NCBI RefSeq assembly: GCF_963169125.1
Contig: NC_084794.1
Coordinates: forward strand, 153,150,858 to 153,214,857
Length of the DNA: 64,000 nt
Direction of reading: 5' to 3'
From: Humulus lupulus
Lineage: Eukaryota; Streptophyta; Magnoliopsida; Rosales; Cannabaceae
The position numbers and the translations under genes are program-made. Within the stretch, counting starts at the first letter, position 1; each line of letters opens with the position of its first letter. Below are positions 22,114-34,769 of this stretch, one piece after another. The notes below the pieces were generated by a model. That model was not told the origin of the DNA. It made no database searches and worked only from the letters and a program-made list of their open reading frames with translations.

Positions 22114-25100
22114 TTATTCCTCATGAATGTCGATTCCTATATCATCATCGGTACTTTCTAAATTAGCTTCACTAATTCCTTCATCATCATCATCATCATC
22201 ATCATCATTTATGAAATCATCATCCACATCCAGAACAGATCGAGACGTTTCCCCAATTATGTTGGTGTGACTAGGTCGATCCAAATGCATAACCTCCAAC
22301 TCTCCTAATTCCACAGTGCTTACAAAATTTGATGAAGTACTATCATGCACAACATCAACCTCTTTATCATCATCGATACTTGGATGATCCTAGATCTTTC
22401 GATGGTTGACTTCTTCTATTACCTTCCAATTTTTGTTTCTCGAAGGATCTTCCAAGTAGAAAACTTGTTTTGCTTGAGTGGCAAGAATAAACTGCTTGTT
22501 CTTATACCTTTAAGAATTAATCATAATACTAGTTGTGTTATTCTCAATCACATTTCGATCGTTGCTTGCATCAGTTTTGAACACCATTTGCATCGAAACA
22601 ATACTACCGAGTAACCATGGGAATAGCATAACTCTGCAATCTCCTCAAGTTGGCCATAGAAAGTGAAATCATCGGTTCCTGGCACCGAAACTCCACTATT
22701 TTTAGTGGTACGTCTTTCGTCGCGACTATGTACCACTGTTAACAATGCAAGCAGTGTAGGAGTACATATTCTGATTGGAACCGTTTGCTAAAGCAAATAA
22801 TTCATCAGTAAACTTAGTTGACTGTACTTGCCGCAGACGACCCATCTATAGAGTATGACAAAAAAAAAAGAGAACACAATGAGATGGGTATTAATCGATA
22901 CGAATTTCGTAAGAATTATACAGTTTCAATAATTTACCTTCAATTTAAACCAGCTAGGGAAATCATTTTGAAGATTTATGTTTGAATTTTCTCGAAGGCA
23001 TTCAGTGTATAGAACAAGGATTGAGGTAAGATGTAAGATAACAATTGGCTATGGATTAAATTTAATGAATTCATATATGTGTTGAGCTACTTACTCTGTA
23101 TATGGTTGGATTTCAGGGCAATTGTTGAGTACAAACCACTCCGCTTATTTTCGATGAAGATAGTCAAGGGATATGATTTTCTTTTTGCTATGTGGACGAC
23201 ATTATGATTCAAAAACTAGCAATTGTCTTTTAGGAATAACAATATCTGCATTTCTTTTAGGAATAACTATCTTTTAGGAATAACAATATCTGCATTTCTT
23301 TATGGACGATTAAATTTAGTCTCTATGTCCTGAAGATATTGCGAACAAAAAGTCAAAGCTTCATCGGCAACATAACCCTCCGCTATAGAACATTCAGGGC
23401 ACGCCTTATTCCTGACATAATTTTTCAACTTCTTCATATATCGCTCAAACGAATACATCCACCTCATGTAAACCGGTCCTCCGAATATAGCTTCTTGCAG
23501 TAAATGAAGAATTAAATGAATCATTATGTAAAAATAGGCTGGAGGAAAAATTAACTCCAACTTGCACAAAATTTGTATCACTTGATCTTCTGCATTCTCC
23601 ATGTCCTTAACAACCAATGTACGAGCACGAATTTGCTTAAAGAAATTGCAAAGCTCAAGGATTTTCTTCGAAATAGACTTATCCAAGTAGCCTCGAACTC
23701 CTACCTGCAACAAACGCTGCATAAGAATGTGACAATCATGGGATTTCAACCCAACAATGTTGTCATCATTGTTAGTTACTTTCTTAGAGAAATTTGAACC
23801 GGAGCCATCAGGAAGTCTAACTCATTTTATGAACTGAAAAAAAAATTGTTTATCATCCATTGTGAAAGAGTACATAGGGTGTGGTTTGATCAACTTAGTA
23901 TCATCTTCCTTGAGGTGCAACTCTTCTCGGATACCCCAATTCAAGTCTACTCGTGCGTTGGTGGTGTCTTTAGAATTCTCATTCATAAGAAAGTACCGAG
24001 TAAACTGTCGCAAACATTTTTCTCTACATGCATCACATCTGAATTGTGCTTCATTTCAAGTTCGAACCAGTAATCAAGTTCAAAGAAAATACTATTTTTA
24101 CTCCAATTAAGCTCTTTTGGATCTCGCTTTCTTTTCACACCTCTGAAACTGACATGTTTACCCGGCAAACGATCTGGAACATGCGCTAATTGTTCGAGTA
24201 TGTCTTGTGTAACACCCTACTTCCTTAGAGTCGTTACTAAGTGAGTTTAAAACGTGAAATTAACTCACTAATCGAGGTTTTAGGTTAAAAGTGTGGCTAA
24301 ACTATAATAAAAGTCATTTAATTTGAAAATGTAGTCATTCATTGAAATTATAAAGTGGTATATATTTGGGATCCCAAAATACTGTTTATAAAACACTTTA
24401 CATCTCAAAATACATTTAAGGTCGACTAGGCAAAAAATTCAGGTCTATATATTGCATTTTCCCAAAATAACCCTGGCAATGGCAGCCAGGTAGGCTGAAC
24501 ATGTACACATCGCTTCACGCTCTCCATACTCATGGTTGGTCGACCTTTCCCTCGCTCTTACCTGCACCATAGAGCACCTGTGAGCTGAAGCCCAGCAAGA
24601 AAACTCAACACAAATAATCAACATATGCATATCTATCAATCAGCATATAACAAAGCCGTCAACAGGCTAAACATATAGCGGCCATGCCGTCCTAGTCACT
24701 TTACCAGGCCCTGGGTCAGCAGTCTACACCGTGAGGATGACTCATGCATCTGTGAAGGGTCTCACCCTAGCAGCTTGCACCCTGCATGCTCAACACTGCT
24801 CTCGGCCCCTTGCCGTACTCGGCCTTGCACTCCACGTGCTTAACGTCATTCCCGGCCCCTTTCCATACCCGGCTTCTTGCCGATCTCAGCCTTCGCCGTT
24901 CCCAGACTTTGTCGTTCATTCACAAGTATGAAACACATAGCATATAATCAAGAAATACTTAAACAAATACTGAACATAAATAATAGGGCTACGCCCTGCA
25001 ATTCAATCACATAGGGTCGTGCTCAGCAATACAAACTATAGGGCCACGCCCTGCTCTACAGGTACAACAATTTTCTTACCTGTGTCCTGAGCTTCTTGAG

Positions 25101-27520
25101 CACCGCAATCGCGAGCACAGTCCTCTAACCCTGAGCCTTGCTGAAAACCTAGACACAACACACAGGTAACGCTCTCATTACTAAGCAATTCATAATTGTA
25201 CCCTGGAACCAATCCTGTGCTCTTGGGACCTCCCATTTCCCCACACAAGGTGGCGAAAGCGTCCCCCGAGCCCCCTGGGCCAAGGCCCTAAAAACACAAA
25301 ATCAAAGACCCTGAATATTGGCCTAGCGCCGCCGCACAGCCCTACAGGGGCCACGACACTTCCCTACAGGGGTCGCAGCGCCCAACAGGGGCTCCCTATC
25401 CAGACTCATCCCAGCACCGCGGAACAGAAGAACAGGGCTGCGAGGCTCATACGCTAACCCAGAAAACAGGGTTTTTCCCACTATTTTTCCCAAGCCAAAA
25501 CTTACCCAAATCATTACCCAAGTACACCCAAGTTATAATTCGACCCAAAACTCCAAATAAACAACATTACAAAACATAAACACCAGAAAACAAACTCATA
25601 CACTCATCCAAGCTCAAAACCACCTAGTGGTTTAAAACTCCACAGAAACTTAAACCACGCCAGAAAATTCACTTCAGAAATCAATGGAATTCTTACCTTG
25701 AGTAGGAATTCGACCCTGAGCTGCTTTCAAATCCAGTTCCAAGCTTAAATTATCAGGCTCTTAAGTTTAACCTTGCCAAAACTTCATCCCAACAACCCAC
25801 AAAACAAAACACAAATCAGCTCTCAACCACATCACTTCCCAGCAGAATTCAACAAAGATCTGAATTAAAATCTTACCCTTGATCCTAACTAAGCCTTTGA
25901 ACTCTTGAATTTATGGCCTAAGATCCTTCAAAAATCCAACTCCATGGAGAGAGAGAGAGAACCGAATGGGAGAGAGCTGAGAGAAATTTGGTTCTTTCCC
26001 TTCCTTTCCTTTGTTTTGTCTAAGTGTTTCTAGAGTCCCCAGCTTCCAAATTGCATATATCCTTTTGCCAAAAGTCAAGATTGCCCCTCATATTACTCTA
26101 TGTCCTCAAATACCACCAGGGGTAATTTAGTCATTTGCCAAATCCAGCTAAATCCTCGAGTACTCCTACAAATTCTCATTAATCCCGGCATACTCAAATC
26201 ATTACTAAATTACTACCCGTTACTCAATAAATCCCAAACTCAAATTATATACCCAAAATACCCCTAGGCTCCTTCCAAACGGGGTATTCGACCCTGTTGT
26301 GACTTTCTAGCTAAACAGCTCCCTAGGACTGTCTAGGATCGCGCATCACAGATAATCATCACTTACTCGTGGTGTCAATCACAATATTCATAAATATAGC
26401 ATTTATGGCCCTCAGCGAGCTAAAATTACAAATATGCCCCTCACAACCAAATGGAGCCCACGTGCATATTTAATTCACCTAAACATGCATTTCTAATCAC
26501 TTACTCATCAAATTTACATAGTAACATAATAAATCAATTATTGTCCTCCAAGCACGCTAACCAAGGCCCTAAGCCTTATTAGCAAATTTGGGACGCTACA
26601 TCTTGACTACTGAATTTTATTGGAGGACATTCTTTTTCATAATTCCTATCAAGCAAACAACTCTTCCTCCACTTATGCGTAGAAGATAAGAATCTTCTAT
26701 GACCAACATAAGTCATCCTCCCAATTACCTGATATGAAGGAGTGTCTTCGTTGCATGAAGGACATGCCATATATCCTTGGCCACTCCAACCAGAAAAACT
26801 ACTACGAGCTAGAAAATCATTGATAGTCTATAATAGTGTTGCACGCATTCTGAATACATTGTTCGCTGCAGCGTCTTTGGTTTTAACTCCTTCATCCCAC
26901 AACTCCTTCAATTCGTCTACCACAAGCCTCAAAAATACATCCATGTCCTTCCCAGGTGATTTCAGACTAGGAATCAATAAGGTCAACATGAATGATGACT
27001 CGTTAATGCACAACCAAGGAGGCGTATTGTACGTGCAGAATATTACAGGCCACATGCTGTAAGATAGACTCATGTTACCAAATGGATTAAAACCATCAAC
27101 AGCCAAACCCAATCGAACATTTCTGGGTTCTTTGGAAAAATCTGGATATCTGGAATCAAATTGTTTCCGAGAACCCCCATCAACAGGATGGTGCATCACA
27201 CCATCTTTTTTCGATCGTCCCGTACTATGCCAGGTCATATCATTTGTTGTATGCCTTGAACCATAAAGACGTTTCAACGTAGGAGTTAAAGGGAAGTACC
27301 GCAACACTTAGTGGGAAACTTCACCGCGGTAGGTCCACTTCACGTATCGCTACAACAACCCATATTTGTGTATGTGAGCCTCCACCACATCCAGTTTCTG
27401 ATTCAGCATATTGACACACTGAACACCTAGGTATCTGACTTCTCCTGAAGCATTCACATTATTCTTGGCCATTTGTATAAATGCTTGAAGACCATTATGA
27501 AACTCATCAGAGTTGCGTCG
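22114..27520 (-). pseudogene. TNPD/tnp2-type CACTA transposase, split by a solo LTR
   Basis: From the right: Transpos_assoc-type N-terminus at 27340-27520 (FIQMAKNNVNASGEVRYLG, with TAG inside); tnp2 core at 26606-27307 (HHPVDGGSRKQFDSRYPDFS, RNVRLGLAVDGFNPF, then ACPSCNEDTPSY and YVGHRRFL); the core resumes at 24202 after the LTR (LEMKHNSDVMHVEKNVC at about 24020). A DUF4218-type region is at 23300-23780 (LKSHDCHILMQRLLQVGVRG). A DUF4216-type piece is at 22548-22745 (VVHSRDERRTTKNSGV, LCYSHGYSVVLFRCKW). An Asp/Glu-rich tail is at 22114-22350. It would cut the element ends. Stops, frame shifts and the insertion make it non-functional. Confidence 0.88.
24208..26600 (-). repeat. Solo LTR inside the CACTA transposase (2393 bp)
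   Basis: Minus strand starts TGTAGCGTCCCAAATTTGC at 26600 and ends GGGTGTTACA at 24208. TCTTG flanks it at 24203-24207 and 26601-26605. The transposase frame resumes across it. The same family left a fragment at 61920-62206. The start resembles Tekay-type LTRs. It contains a (GA) run near 25945 and no coding sequence I can support. Confidence 0.87.
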
Positions 27521-27539
27521 TTTATTAGTTATCTACTCT

Positions 27540-28513
27540 TGTCAATCGTCATAACTGTTTCAAGTGGAAAATAAATTATCACAATGTGATACTCATAAAA
27601 AATACATTTATTTGCTAATAAATTTTTATCACCAAAACACTAATTTTTTTAAGTAAATTATGAAATCTTGTTGAATCTTATGAATAAATTATTAAATTTT
27701 ATGAATATATATTATCAAATTTTATGAATATATATTATTTTTAGTTATGAATGTATTATAAAGTTTCATTATTTAAACAAATATTTTATTATAATTATTA
27801 TTATGTTCTTTAATAATTATAAAATTCTTATCATAACTTTCACTTTTTATTTTAAAAAAAATAACAATAAAGTTTTATTATTTTAATTTTAACTTAATTT
27901 TAAGAGTAAAGTTAACTTAATTACCTATTTTAATCTTATAATTTATTAATTTACCATTAAAGATTATTATTTTAATTTCTACTTATCTTAAAAAAATATT
28001 AATAAAGTTTTATACTTGTAAAATTATGATTTTAATTTATAATTTTTTAAATTAATTTTTATTAATTGCTTTAAAATTTATTATTTAAAAATTTTAATCA
28101 CACTAACTTTAAAACTATTTTGTAATGTTTAGTTTTTCTAAATCTACAAAAATTTCAGCAGCATAACGGCTGTAATCTAGCCTATCCCAAAATTTAAAAT
28201 CTGCATACAAAACATATAAACCAGTCCCAGAACATACATAAATTTAATACAATCATTTGAATTCACAAAGAAACAACAGAAACATTTTATAAACATATTC
28301 CTAAATTAACATATTATTTATCTAACCTAACATATAGATAATTCCAAACACAAATTTTATTTAACCTAGCATATATACAATTAAAAACAAAAAATTATAA
28401 TAAACATCTAATCATATTAATCTAACCTAGCACATAATTTAAAAATATATTTCACATTCACACACACATATATATATATAAATATAAACATATTCACATT
28501 TATATACATATAT
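27540..28513 (-). other. CACTA leader/intron, AT-rich
   Basis: Mostly A/T with no reading frame. At 28155-28205 it holds a block whose reverse complement (ATTTTAAATTTTGGGATAG, then GCCGTTATGCTGC) closely matches 38769-38815 in the second CACTA element, so it is probably a conserved leader exon or regulatory site. Confidence 0.5.
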
Positions 28514-28518
28514 CTAAC

Positions 28519-29450
28519 TGTTATCCCTCAAAAATCCAGGGATGATGTGGCAAATGAGAAAGCGACGCGTGGCATCACAAATTAGGGAAAAATGACAAAG
28601 TATTGAAAAAAGACCGATAAGCAAAAAATATAGGTCCAGGACCTATAGAGAAGTTGACCAGGCCAAAACCCCCTAGGGGTGGTCGCCCTGGCCCTAACCC
28701 CTAGAGGTGGTTGGCCTGACCCCAACCCCTAGGGGTGGTCAACCCAAGCATGCCTAAGACCCCTCGGGGTGGTCGACCCACCCTATCCTTCATAGGGTGG
28801 TCCGCCTACACTCCCAAAAACTGGTAAAACTCACGCTTGTTCAGACTGAGATCAACATGCCTAGCACCTAGAAGATCAATAGGTCTAGCACCCAGAAGAT
28901 CACAGGCCTAGTACCTAGAGGACCAACGGGCCTAACACCCAATCTCTAAAGGATCGTCGAGCCTAGCACCTAATTCTCATAGACCAATCTACACTTAGCA
29001 TTTTCCCAGAGGTCTCAATCGTGCACTATCGACCATGATCCAGAGAAGACAACGGGAAGACCCACGATCTCATAATCATGGGAAGGTGGACACGTATCTC
29101 CACTCCCAATGATTATGTATCAAACCACGATCCCACTCTTACTGATCCTGTAACAGCCCCTGGGTATTATAAATAAAGGACCCAGGGCTTCATTGAAGAG
29201 GATCTGACAAATATTTTGGGAGAAACTCTGGGCAAATTAGTAATGAGCGAATACTTCTATTCATCATTGTAATTCAATACTAAAAGCTAAGTGGATTATG
29301 TTATTATTGTTCATGAGAATAGGACTGAACCACTATAAATTAATGTGTATTTGTTTAAGATATTTGTACTCAGTCGTATTTTATATTCATTCCGTTCAAA
29401 AGGTGTCGTATACTGTATATACGACCGTTGTCCAATTTCACAGGTCAACA
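28519..29450 (+). repeat. Tat-like solo LTR (932 bp)
   Basis: Starts TGTTATCCCTCAAAAATCCA and ends CACAGGTCAACA, with CTAAC at 28514-28518 and 29451-29455. The ends match the LTR at 457-1048. A TATA box (TATAAATA) is at 29168-29175. Upstream of it, 28665-28805 has five or so copies of a GC-rich unit built on CCCCTAGGGGTGGTC, and 28850-28975 repeats GCCTAGCACCYAGA. Confidence 0.88.
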
Positions 29451-29455
29451 CTAAC

Positions 29456-29989
29456 CTATCATACATTTTTTTATAACATAACATTTAAATAAATTAAATT
29501 AACATAAAACAAAATTAAAAATCACACATATAATTAAATTAACAATACAAATCTCTAAAATGAAAAATAAATTCAACACTATCTAAAATAACCAACTGCA
29601 CAATTAAAAACATAATTTAACCATTAATCAATCACCAAATAACTTTAAAAGAAAATTTACCAAAGGCTCAGGCTGGGGGATTATCCAAAGGCAAAGGCTC
29701 GGGATGATGATCCAATACCCGAATTTGAAAAGAAAACAAACAAAAATGTCAAAACCCATTTCCACAAAATACAAAACACATACATATATTAATAAAAAAA
29801 AATACATTTTAAAGGCTATAATAGTAAGATAATGAGTTTAGACTACCAAAACTTGGAAGAAATTGGAAAAAAATGGGTTGGGACACGTTGGAGAGGCGAG
29901 GTGCGGTAGAGGTGCGACAGAACCGTCTCTGGTTTCACCAAAAGAAAATTTAGAAAAAATGAAGAAGAAGGCTCGGGTTGGGGATATAT
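29456..29989. other. CACTA leader, AT-rich
   Basis: No reading frame. GGCTCAGGCTGGGGGATTAT and GGCAAAGGCTCGGGATGATG form a short direct repeat near 29665-29712. Confidence 0.4.
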
Positions 29990-30642
29990 CGCCTGACTCT
30001 ATAGCGACGACATGTCGCTGCTGTAGAAGATAAGTGAGTTGTCACTGTACAATACACACACCGTTCCAGTTACCATACGTGACCCTATAGCGATGACGTG
30101 AGAAGCAAATGATACACGCATCGTTTTAGTTATCAATCACAGACCCTAGAGCAACGACATGTCGTCACTATAGCAAATGAAAATTTGACTGAAATTTTTG
30201 GCAGTCCACTTTCCCTCTGCTTAATTTGGACCCTAGTCGTCGCTATACACTAAAAAATTAACTACTCTCTGGATTAAATGAATCTCTATAGCAACGACAC
30301 GTCGTTGCTATAGGGAGTGAAAATTGACAACCAACTTTTGGCGGTCAAGTTCCCTCCTTAGCCTATAGCGACGACATGTCGTTGCTATAGACAAATAAAT
30401 TTCCCTCTTTTTTTCGACGAGGACTCTACAGCGATGACATGTCGTCGCTGTAGGGTACCAGGAATTTGGAGGGTCTGGCTGTGTGTTTTTGACGATCCTA
30501 CAGCGACGATATGTCATCGGTGTAGCTTATTTTTTTAATAAATTAAAAAAAAAGAATTTTTCGTGGATTTCGACTACATACAGCGACGACTTTAGAGTCG
30601 TCACAATAGATGTCGTAATTGTAGAGTCTTTTTCTTGTAGTG
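29990..30642 (-). repeat. Subterminal repeats and 5' end of the CACTA element
   Basis: At least seven copies of a palindromic unit like GCGACGACATGTCGTCGC (near 30003, 30129, 30292, 30369, 30434, 30494, 30590), in both orientations, then GAGTCTTTTTCTTGTAGTG as the end. Such arrays are the transposase-binding regions of CACTA elements. Confidence 0.8.
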
Positions 30643-30891
30643 AAAGAATATATATATATATAATTAAAATGGAAAGAGAACGAAAGAAAAAAGAATAAAA
30701 TATTTATTATTTTAATTAATAAAAATGTGGAGTAAAATTATTCATTGAGGTAAACAAAATGTAAAATAACTCAAGTTTAGCTCACTCATTGGAAGCTTAT
30801 TTTTACTGTTTTTTCTTTATATTTTAAAGAATGAGTTATTTTACCTCATCCATTGGGAATGTTCTAAGAGCACTCACAGTAGCTCCTTTAA
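30643..30891. mobile_element. MITE fragment ending CCATTGGGAATGTTCT
   Basis: Ends TTTTACCTCATCCATTGGGA then ATGTTCTAAGAGCACTC near 30880. The same end type recurs at 32467-32495, so it belongs to the MITE family described at 31716-32770. Confidence 0.45.
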
Positions 30892-31593
30892 GGGCTCGTT
30901 TGTTTCAAGGGACAAACACATGAGATTGGCAAATTGTGTCCAATCCTATGTTTGAGCCAAAACTAGACTTGATGGGGAATTTGATATACTTCGCCCTTCA
31001 CTAATTTTGTTCTATGGAATGGGGACTATTTTAATCCACCAAGAAGGTGGGTTAATATAGTCCTTAGCTTTTTTTTTTTGTTTTTATATTATATAATATA
31101 TAAATATTTTAAATATATTAATTTATGTATATCACTGTTTTGTATTTTTCTCTTTTTCTATTATTATTTTTTTTTATGGTATATATTAATTGCATTAAAT
31201 TTTAAATATAATAATTTTTTAATTTTCAAAATAATAAATTTATGTTATCATTTCTTTATTTAATATTATATTATTTTAAAATTTATTATTACTGAAAATT
31301 ATTTAATTTAATTTTTAAAATATTTAATAAATAAAATATGTGATATTAAATATTTATATAATTTATTTTTAATTATGAGTACTAAATATTATTTGACATT
31401 ATTTTTTGTTATTAAAATAATTTTCCATTTAAAAAAATTACAAATTTATTAAAAATATGTTTTAAACTTTATTTAGTCTGTTAACGCACCAAACATGGTA
31501 TAATACAAATATAATTTAGTCCAGTCTAGTACAGTCCAGTCCTAATTCATAGTCCAATACAATGTAGTCCAGTCCTGCATGCCAAACGAGCCC
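30892..31593. mobile_element. PIF/Harbinger-type MITE (702 bp)
   Basis: Ends GGGCTCGTTTG and CAAACGAGCCC are perfect inverted repeats, flanked by TAA at 30889-30891 and 31594-31596. Terminal sequence and a 3-bp TAA duplication fit PIF/Harbinger. The centre is AT-rich with no gene. A short TAGTCCAGTC direct repeat lies at 31520-31575. Confidence 0.75.
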
Positions 31594-31715
31594 TAAATGA
31601 GCTACTATTTTAAGAATTTGATGAAACTTGATTAAATTCTCCTCCATCAGCTCCTTTAAACCCATTTTTCATTTTGGAGCTCTTCTATTTTTTTTTTGCT
31701 TCTTTCTCTACACTT

Positions 31716-32770
31716 AGAGCACTCTCAATGCTCTACTTCATCATTTAAAATACCTCCAAAAAAATACACATTTTTCTATTTTACCTCTAAGTTTTACATT
31801 ATACCATACATCAGATTCTCTATATATTTCTCTACATCATTTAAATATTATATCTTTAAACATATTTTATTAATTAAAGTAAAATAAAATAATTGAAAAA
31901 GAAAAATAAATAATAAATATATATATACTAAATGGGAGAGAGAAAACTTATAAAGAAAAATAATAATATTAAAATATTATATAAAGGATATGTAAATGTT
32001 ATGTAAATATAGATATGAATTAATTGGAGTTTGTGCATAGCTATTATAAATATATGTACAAAGGAGCTGATGGAAGGTGTTTTTGTGAGTTTTAGCTAAA
32101 TATTATAGAGAAAATGTATTACAAAATACATCACCAAAACATATTTTTTTTATAATTTACCTCAAAGTTTTACATTATATCATATATCAACTTCTCTATT
32201 TTTTCTCTACATCATTTAAATATTATATTTTAAAAAAATATTTTATTCATTTTAAGAAATAAAATAATTAAATATAATAGTATCACACTCATATATATAT
32301 ATATACAAAAATTTATAAAAAATAATAAAATATTTATAGCTTGATGAATAGTGTTTCACTACATATAAAGAAATACTATTCATTTAGGTAAAAAAATATA
32401 GCTTTACATCACCCATTAGAAGACTATTTAACAATTTTTTTCTCTATATTATAAAGAATTAGACATTTTACCTCTTCCATTGGGAATGCTCTTATAGTCA
32501 TAGAATTTTTAGAACTCCTTTAAACATTTTTCTTATTTTTTTTATTCATTTTTTTTTTATTTCTCTCTCAAAATCTATTAGTTTTTTTTAAACATTTTTA
32601 TTATTTTAATTAATAAAAATATTTAGGGATATAATATTTAAATGATATAAAGAAATATATAGAGAAACTAATATATAGTGTACTGTAAAATTTTGATGTA
32701 AAATAGATAAAGTAAAATTTTAGTGATGTATTTAAAATGATAGAGTAGAGGAACTCCTATGAGTGCTCTA
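31716..32770. mobile_element. Cluster of related MITEs (TAGAGCACTC type)
   Basis: The left end, TTAGAGCACTCTCAATGCTC, mirrors the right end at about 32745-32770 (GAGTGCTCTA). Arms contain TTTTACMTCAAGTTTTACAT and CATCATTTAAATATTATA motifs. A direct copy of the left arm starts near 32120 and has its own end near 32495 (CCATTGGGAATGCTCTT). This suggests one MITE inserted in or beside another. Boundaries are approximate and no target duplication was fixed. Confidence 0.6.
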
Positions 32771-34252
32771 TGGCACTATAGATGGTATAGTTTTTTTTTC
32801 TTTGTAATAATAATATAAATAATATTTATATAGAATTAATATAAATACTTTAAATGTATTATATATATTTTTAACTAAATTACTTTGATTTAATTTTAAA
32901 GTTAAGTTTAAATTAATTCTAATTTTAATTCATATATAATTTATTTTTATATACTTGTTTAAAAAAATTATATTATATATAATGCAAATATTAAAATTAA
33001 AAGATAAAATATAATAAAATAATATAAGAATAGAGAGAATATTGTATTTTTAAGAGAACTATTTCTTTTGTGTGTGATATTTGGTGTTGTAGTTAAAGTT
33101 AAAAAAAATAGTGTTAAATTACATAAATTTTGTGTTCAACCAATATAAATATAGTGAATATTCTACGTAATTAATACAAAGACATACTTTGTTCTATCCA
33201 CTTTGATTATTACTTCGTATTTCCTTCAAAGTTCATTTTTATTCTCTATTATTTTCACCTGATTCATATGAAATTGACAAATGCTCACTGTCATCAGTAT
33301 CCTATTAAATTGGTCCCTTAATCATGAGTAGATTTCACTATTTTACCTAGCAGACAAATATGATTAGTTGAATGATTTGTAACATAATAAGTGTGTGCAG
33401 TATTAGTGTTTGTGGGTAGTTTGTTTGATGAATCTTTAGAGTAATGATGTAGTAACTTACGCTTGGTGATACATACACATTAATTTCTTTAACATTGGGT
33501 AATCTTTGGTCAACAAAAATGATTAATGCTGTCTCTCTTTCTCTTTCTCGGCTTACAATTGGCCTTTTGTTATTTGACATTTCAAAATGTCAGTCATGTT
33601 TGCTACTCTGACCAATGAGAATGATTCGAATTGGAGAAAAGGCCCACATAATTGTATATAGAAGCATATTTATTTCTGTATTTATTTTGTTTTATATAAG
33701 ATCTATGCATATATTACAAGTCACAAATTTTTTTGGACCCAATAAAATTAAGTATGTAGTCATGTATCTAAATCTGCATTAGTTGTACTAGTTCATATGA
33801 TCGTGCGCGTCGTTTTCAGTTCACATCACACCAAGATTCTAAAAATATTCTTCACTTATGAAATTCTATGTTTCATTAGTTACAAGCAAGTGGCTGCTGC
33901 ATGTTTATTTTTGGGAAATTCTACAGTACACCTCCAAGAAAGGATATATCGGTATACTTTTATTTTATTGCATATGAATAGATATAATGCTAATTTATTT
34001 TATATAACGATATTTATTAGAGTTATTTAGAATATTTTGTAAATTTATTGAAAATTATAAATATTTTATTGTATCAAAAACAAGATTCAAATAATTTATT
34101 ATGCACATGACTATCTTTTTATAGGCATGCGAAATATACTTTTTGGATTTTTTTTTGTCATAGTATATTTTATAGAATTTTTTAAAAATTTGTGAAAATT
34201 TCTAAATAATTATAATATACACTATCATATAAAAATAATTATTACATAGAAT
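32771..34252. other. Unassigned AT-rich DNA
   Basis: No reading frame beyond 77 codons, no domain and no repeat ends. A GAAAGAGAAAGAGA-type simple repeat occurs near 33535 on the minus strand. Confidence 0.45.
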
Positions 34253-34261
34253 TTTCTAGAA

Positions 34262-34760
34262 GGTTATTTAGGTTTTTTACCCCCCGAACTATTACATATA
34301 TATATCGTGCCTCCTGAATTTTTCAGGCAGTTAAAAAATCCCCCGATCTATTCACAGTCATGTAAATTAGGACTTCCGTCCAATTTCATTCATTTTTTGT
34401 CCCAGGAGGATGATGTTGTATTTTTTTTATATCATTTGGGATGACACGTTGGCAATGCTCACTGCGACAATGGAAGGAAGTACTTGTTTTCAAAAATATA
34501 TATATATATAAATTTATATGCGCAGAGGGATTGTTAATTAATTATTTAATTCGTTTTGTACACTTTAGAGTCCCACGTGTCATCCCAAATGATGTAAAAA
34601 AAGGCAACATCATCCCCCCGTTACAAAAAATGAACGGAATTGGACGGAAGTCCTAATTTACATGACTATGAATAGATCAAGGGGATTTTTTAACTGCCTG
34701 AAAAATTTGGGGGACACGATATGCATATGTAATAGTTCGGGGTAAAAAACCTAAATAACC
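34262..34760. mobile_element. Mutator-type MITE (499 bp)
   Basis: Begins GGTTATTTAGGTTTTTTACC and ends with its complement (GGTAAAAAACCTAAATAACC). The inverted repeats extend inward for about 180 bases on each side. Flanks are TTTCTAGAA (34253-34261) and ATTCTAGAA (34761-34769), a 9-bp duplication with one difference, typical of Mutator-like elements. The small reading frame at 34441-34656 is arm sequence, not a gene. Confidence 0.75.
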
Positions 34761-34769
34761 ATTCTAGAA

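Larger units (their letters stand above)
22100..30642 (-). mobile_element. CACTA (En/Spm) element, degenerate, left end not found
   Basis: The minus-strand 5' end is CACTACAAGAAAAAGACTC at 30642. Subterminal repeats of AGCGACGACATGTCGTYGCT type fill about 29990-30620. Downstream on the minus strand come an AT-rich leader and the TNPD/tnp2-type transposase gene, which ends near 22114. Two solo LTRs have entered (24208-26600, 28519-29450). I could not find the other CACTA end or subterminal repeats left of 22100, nor a TNPA-type gene, so that end is probably deleted. Confidence 0.75.
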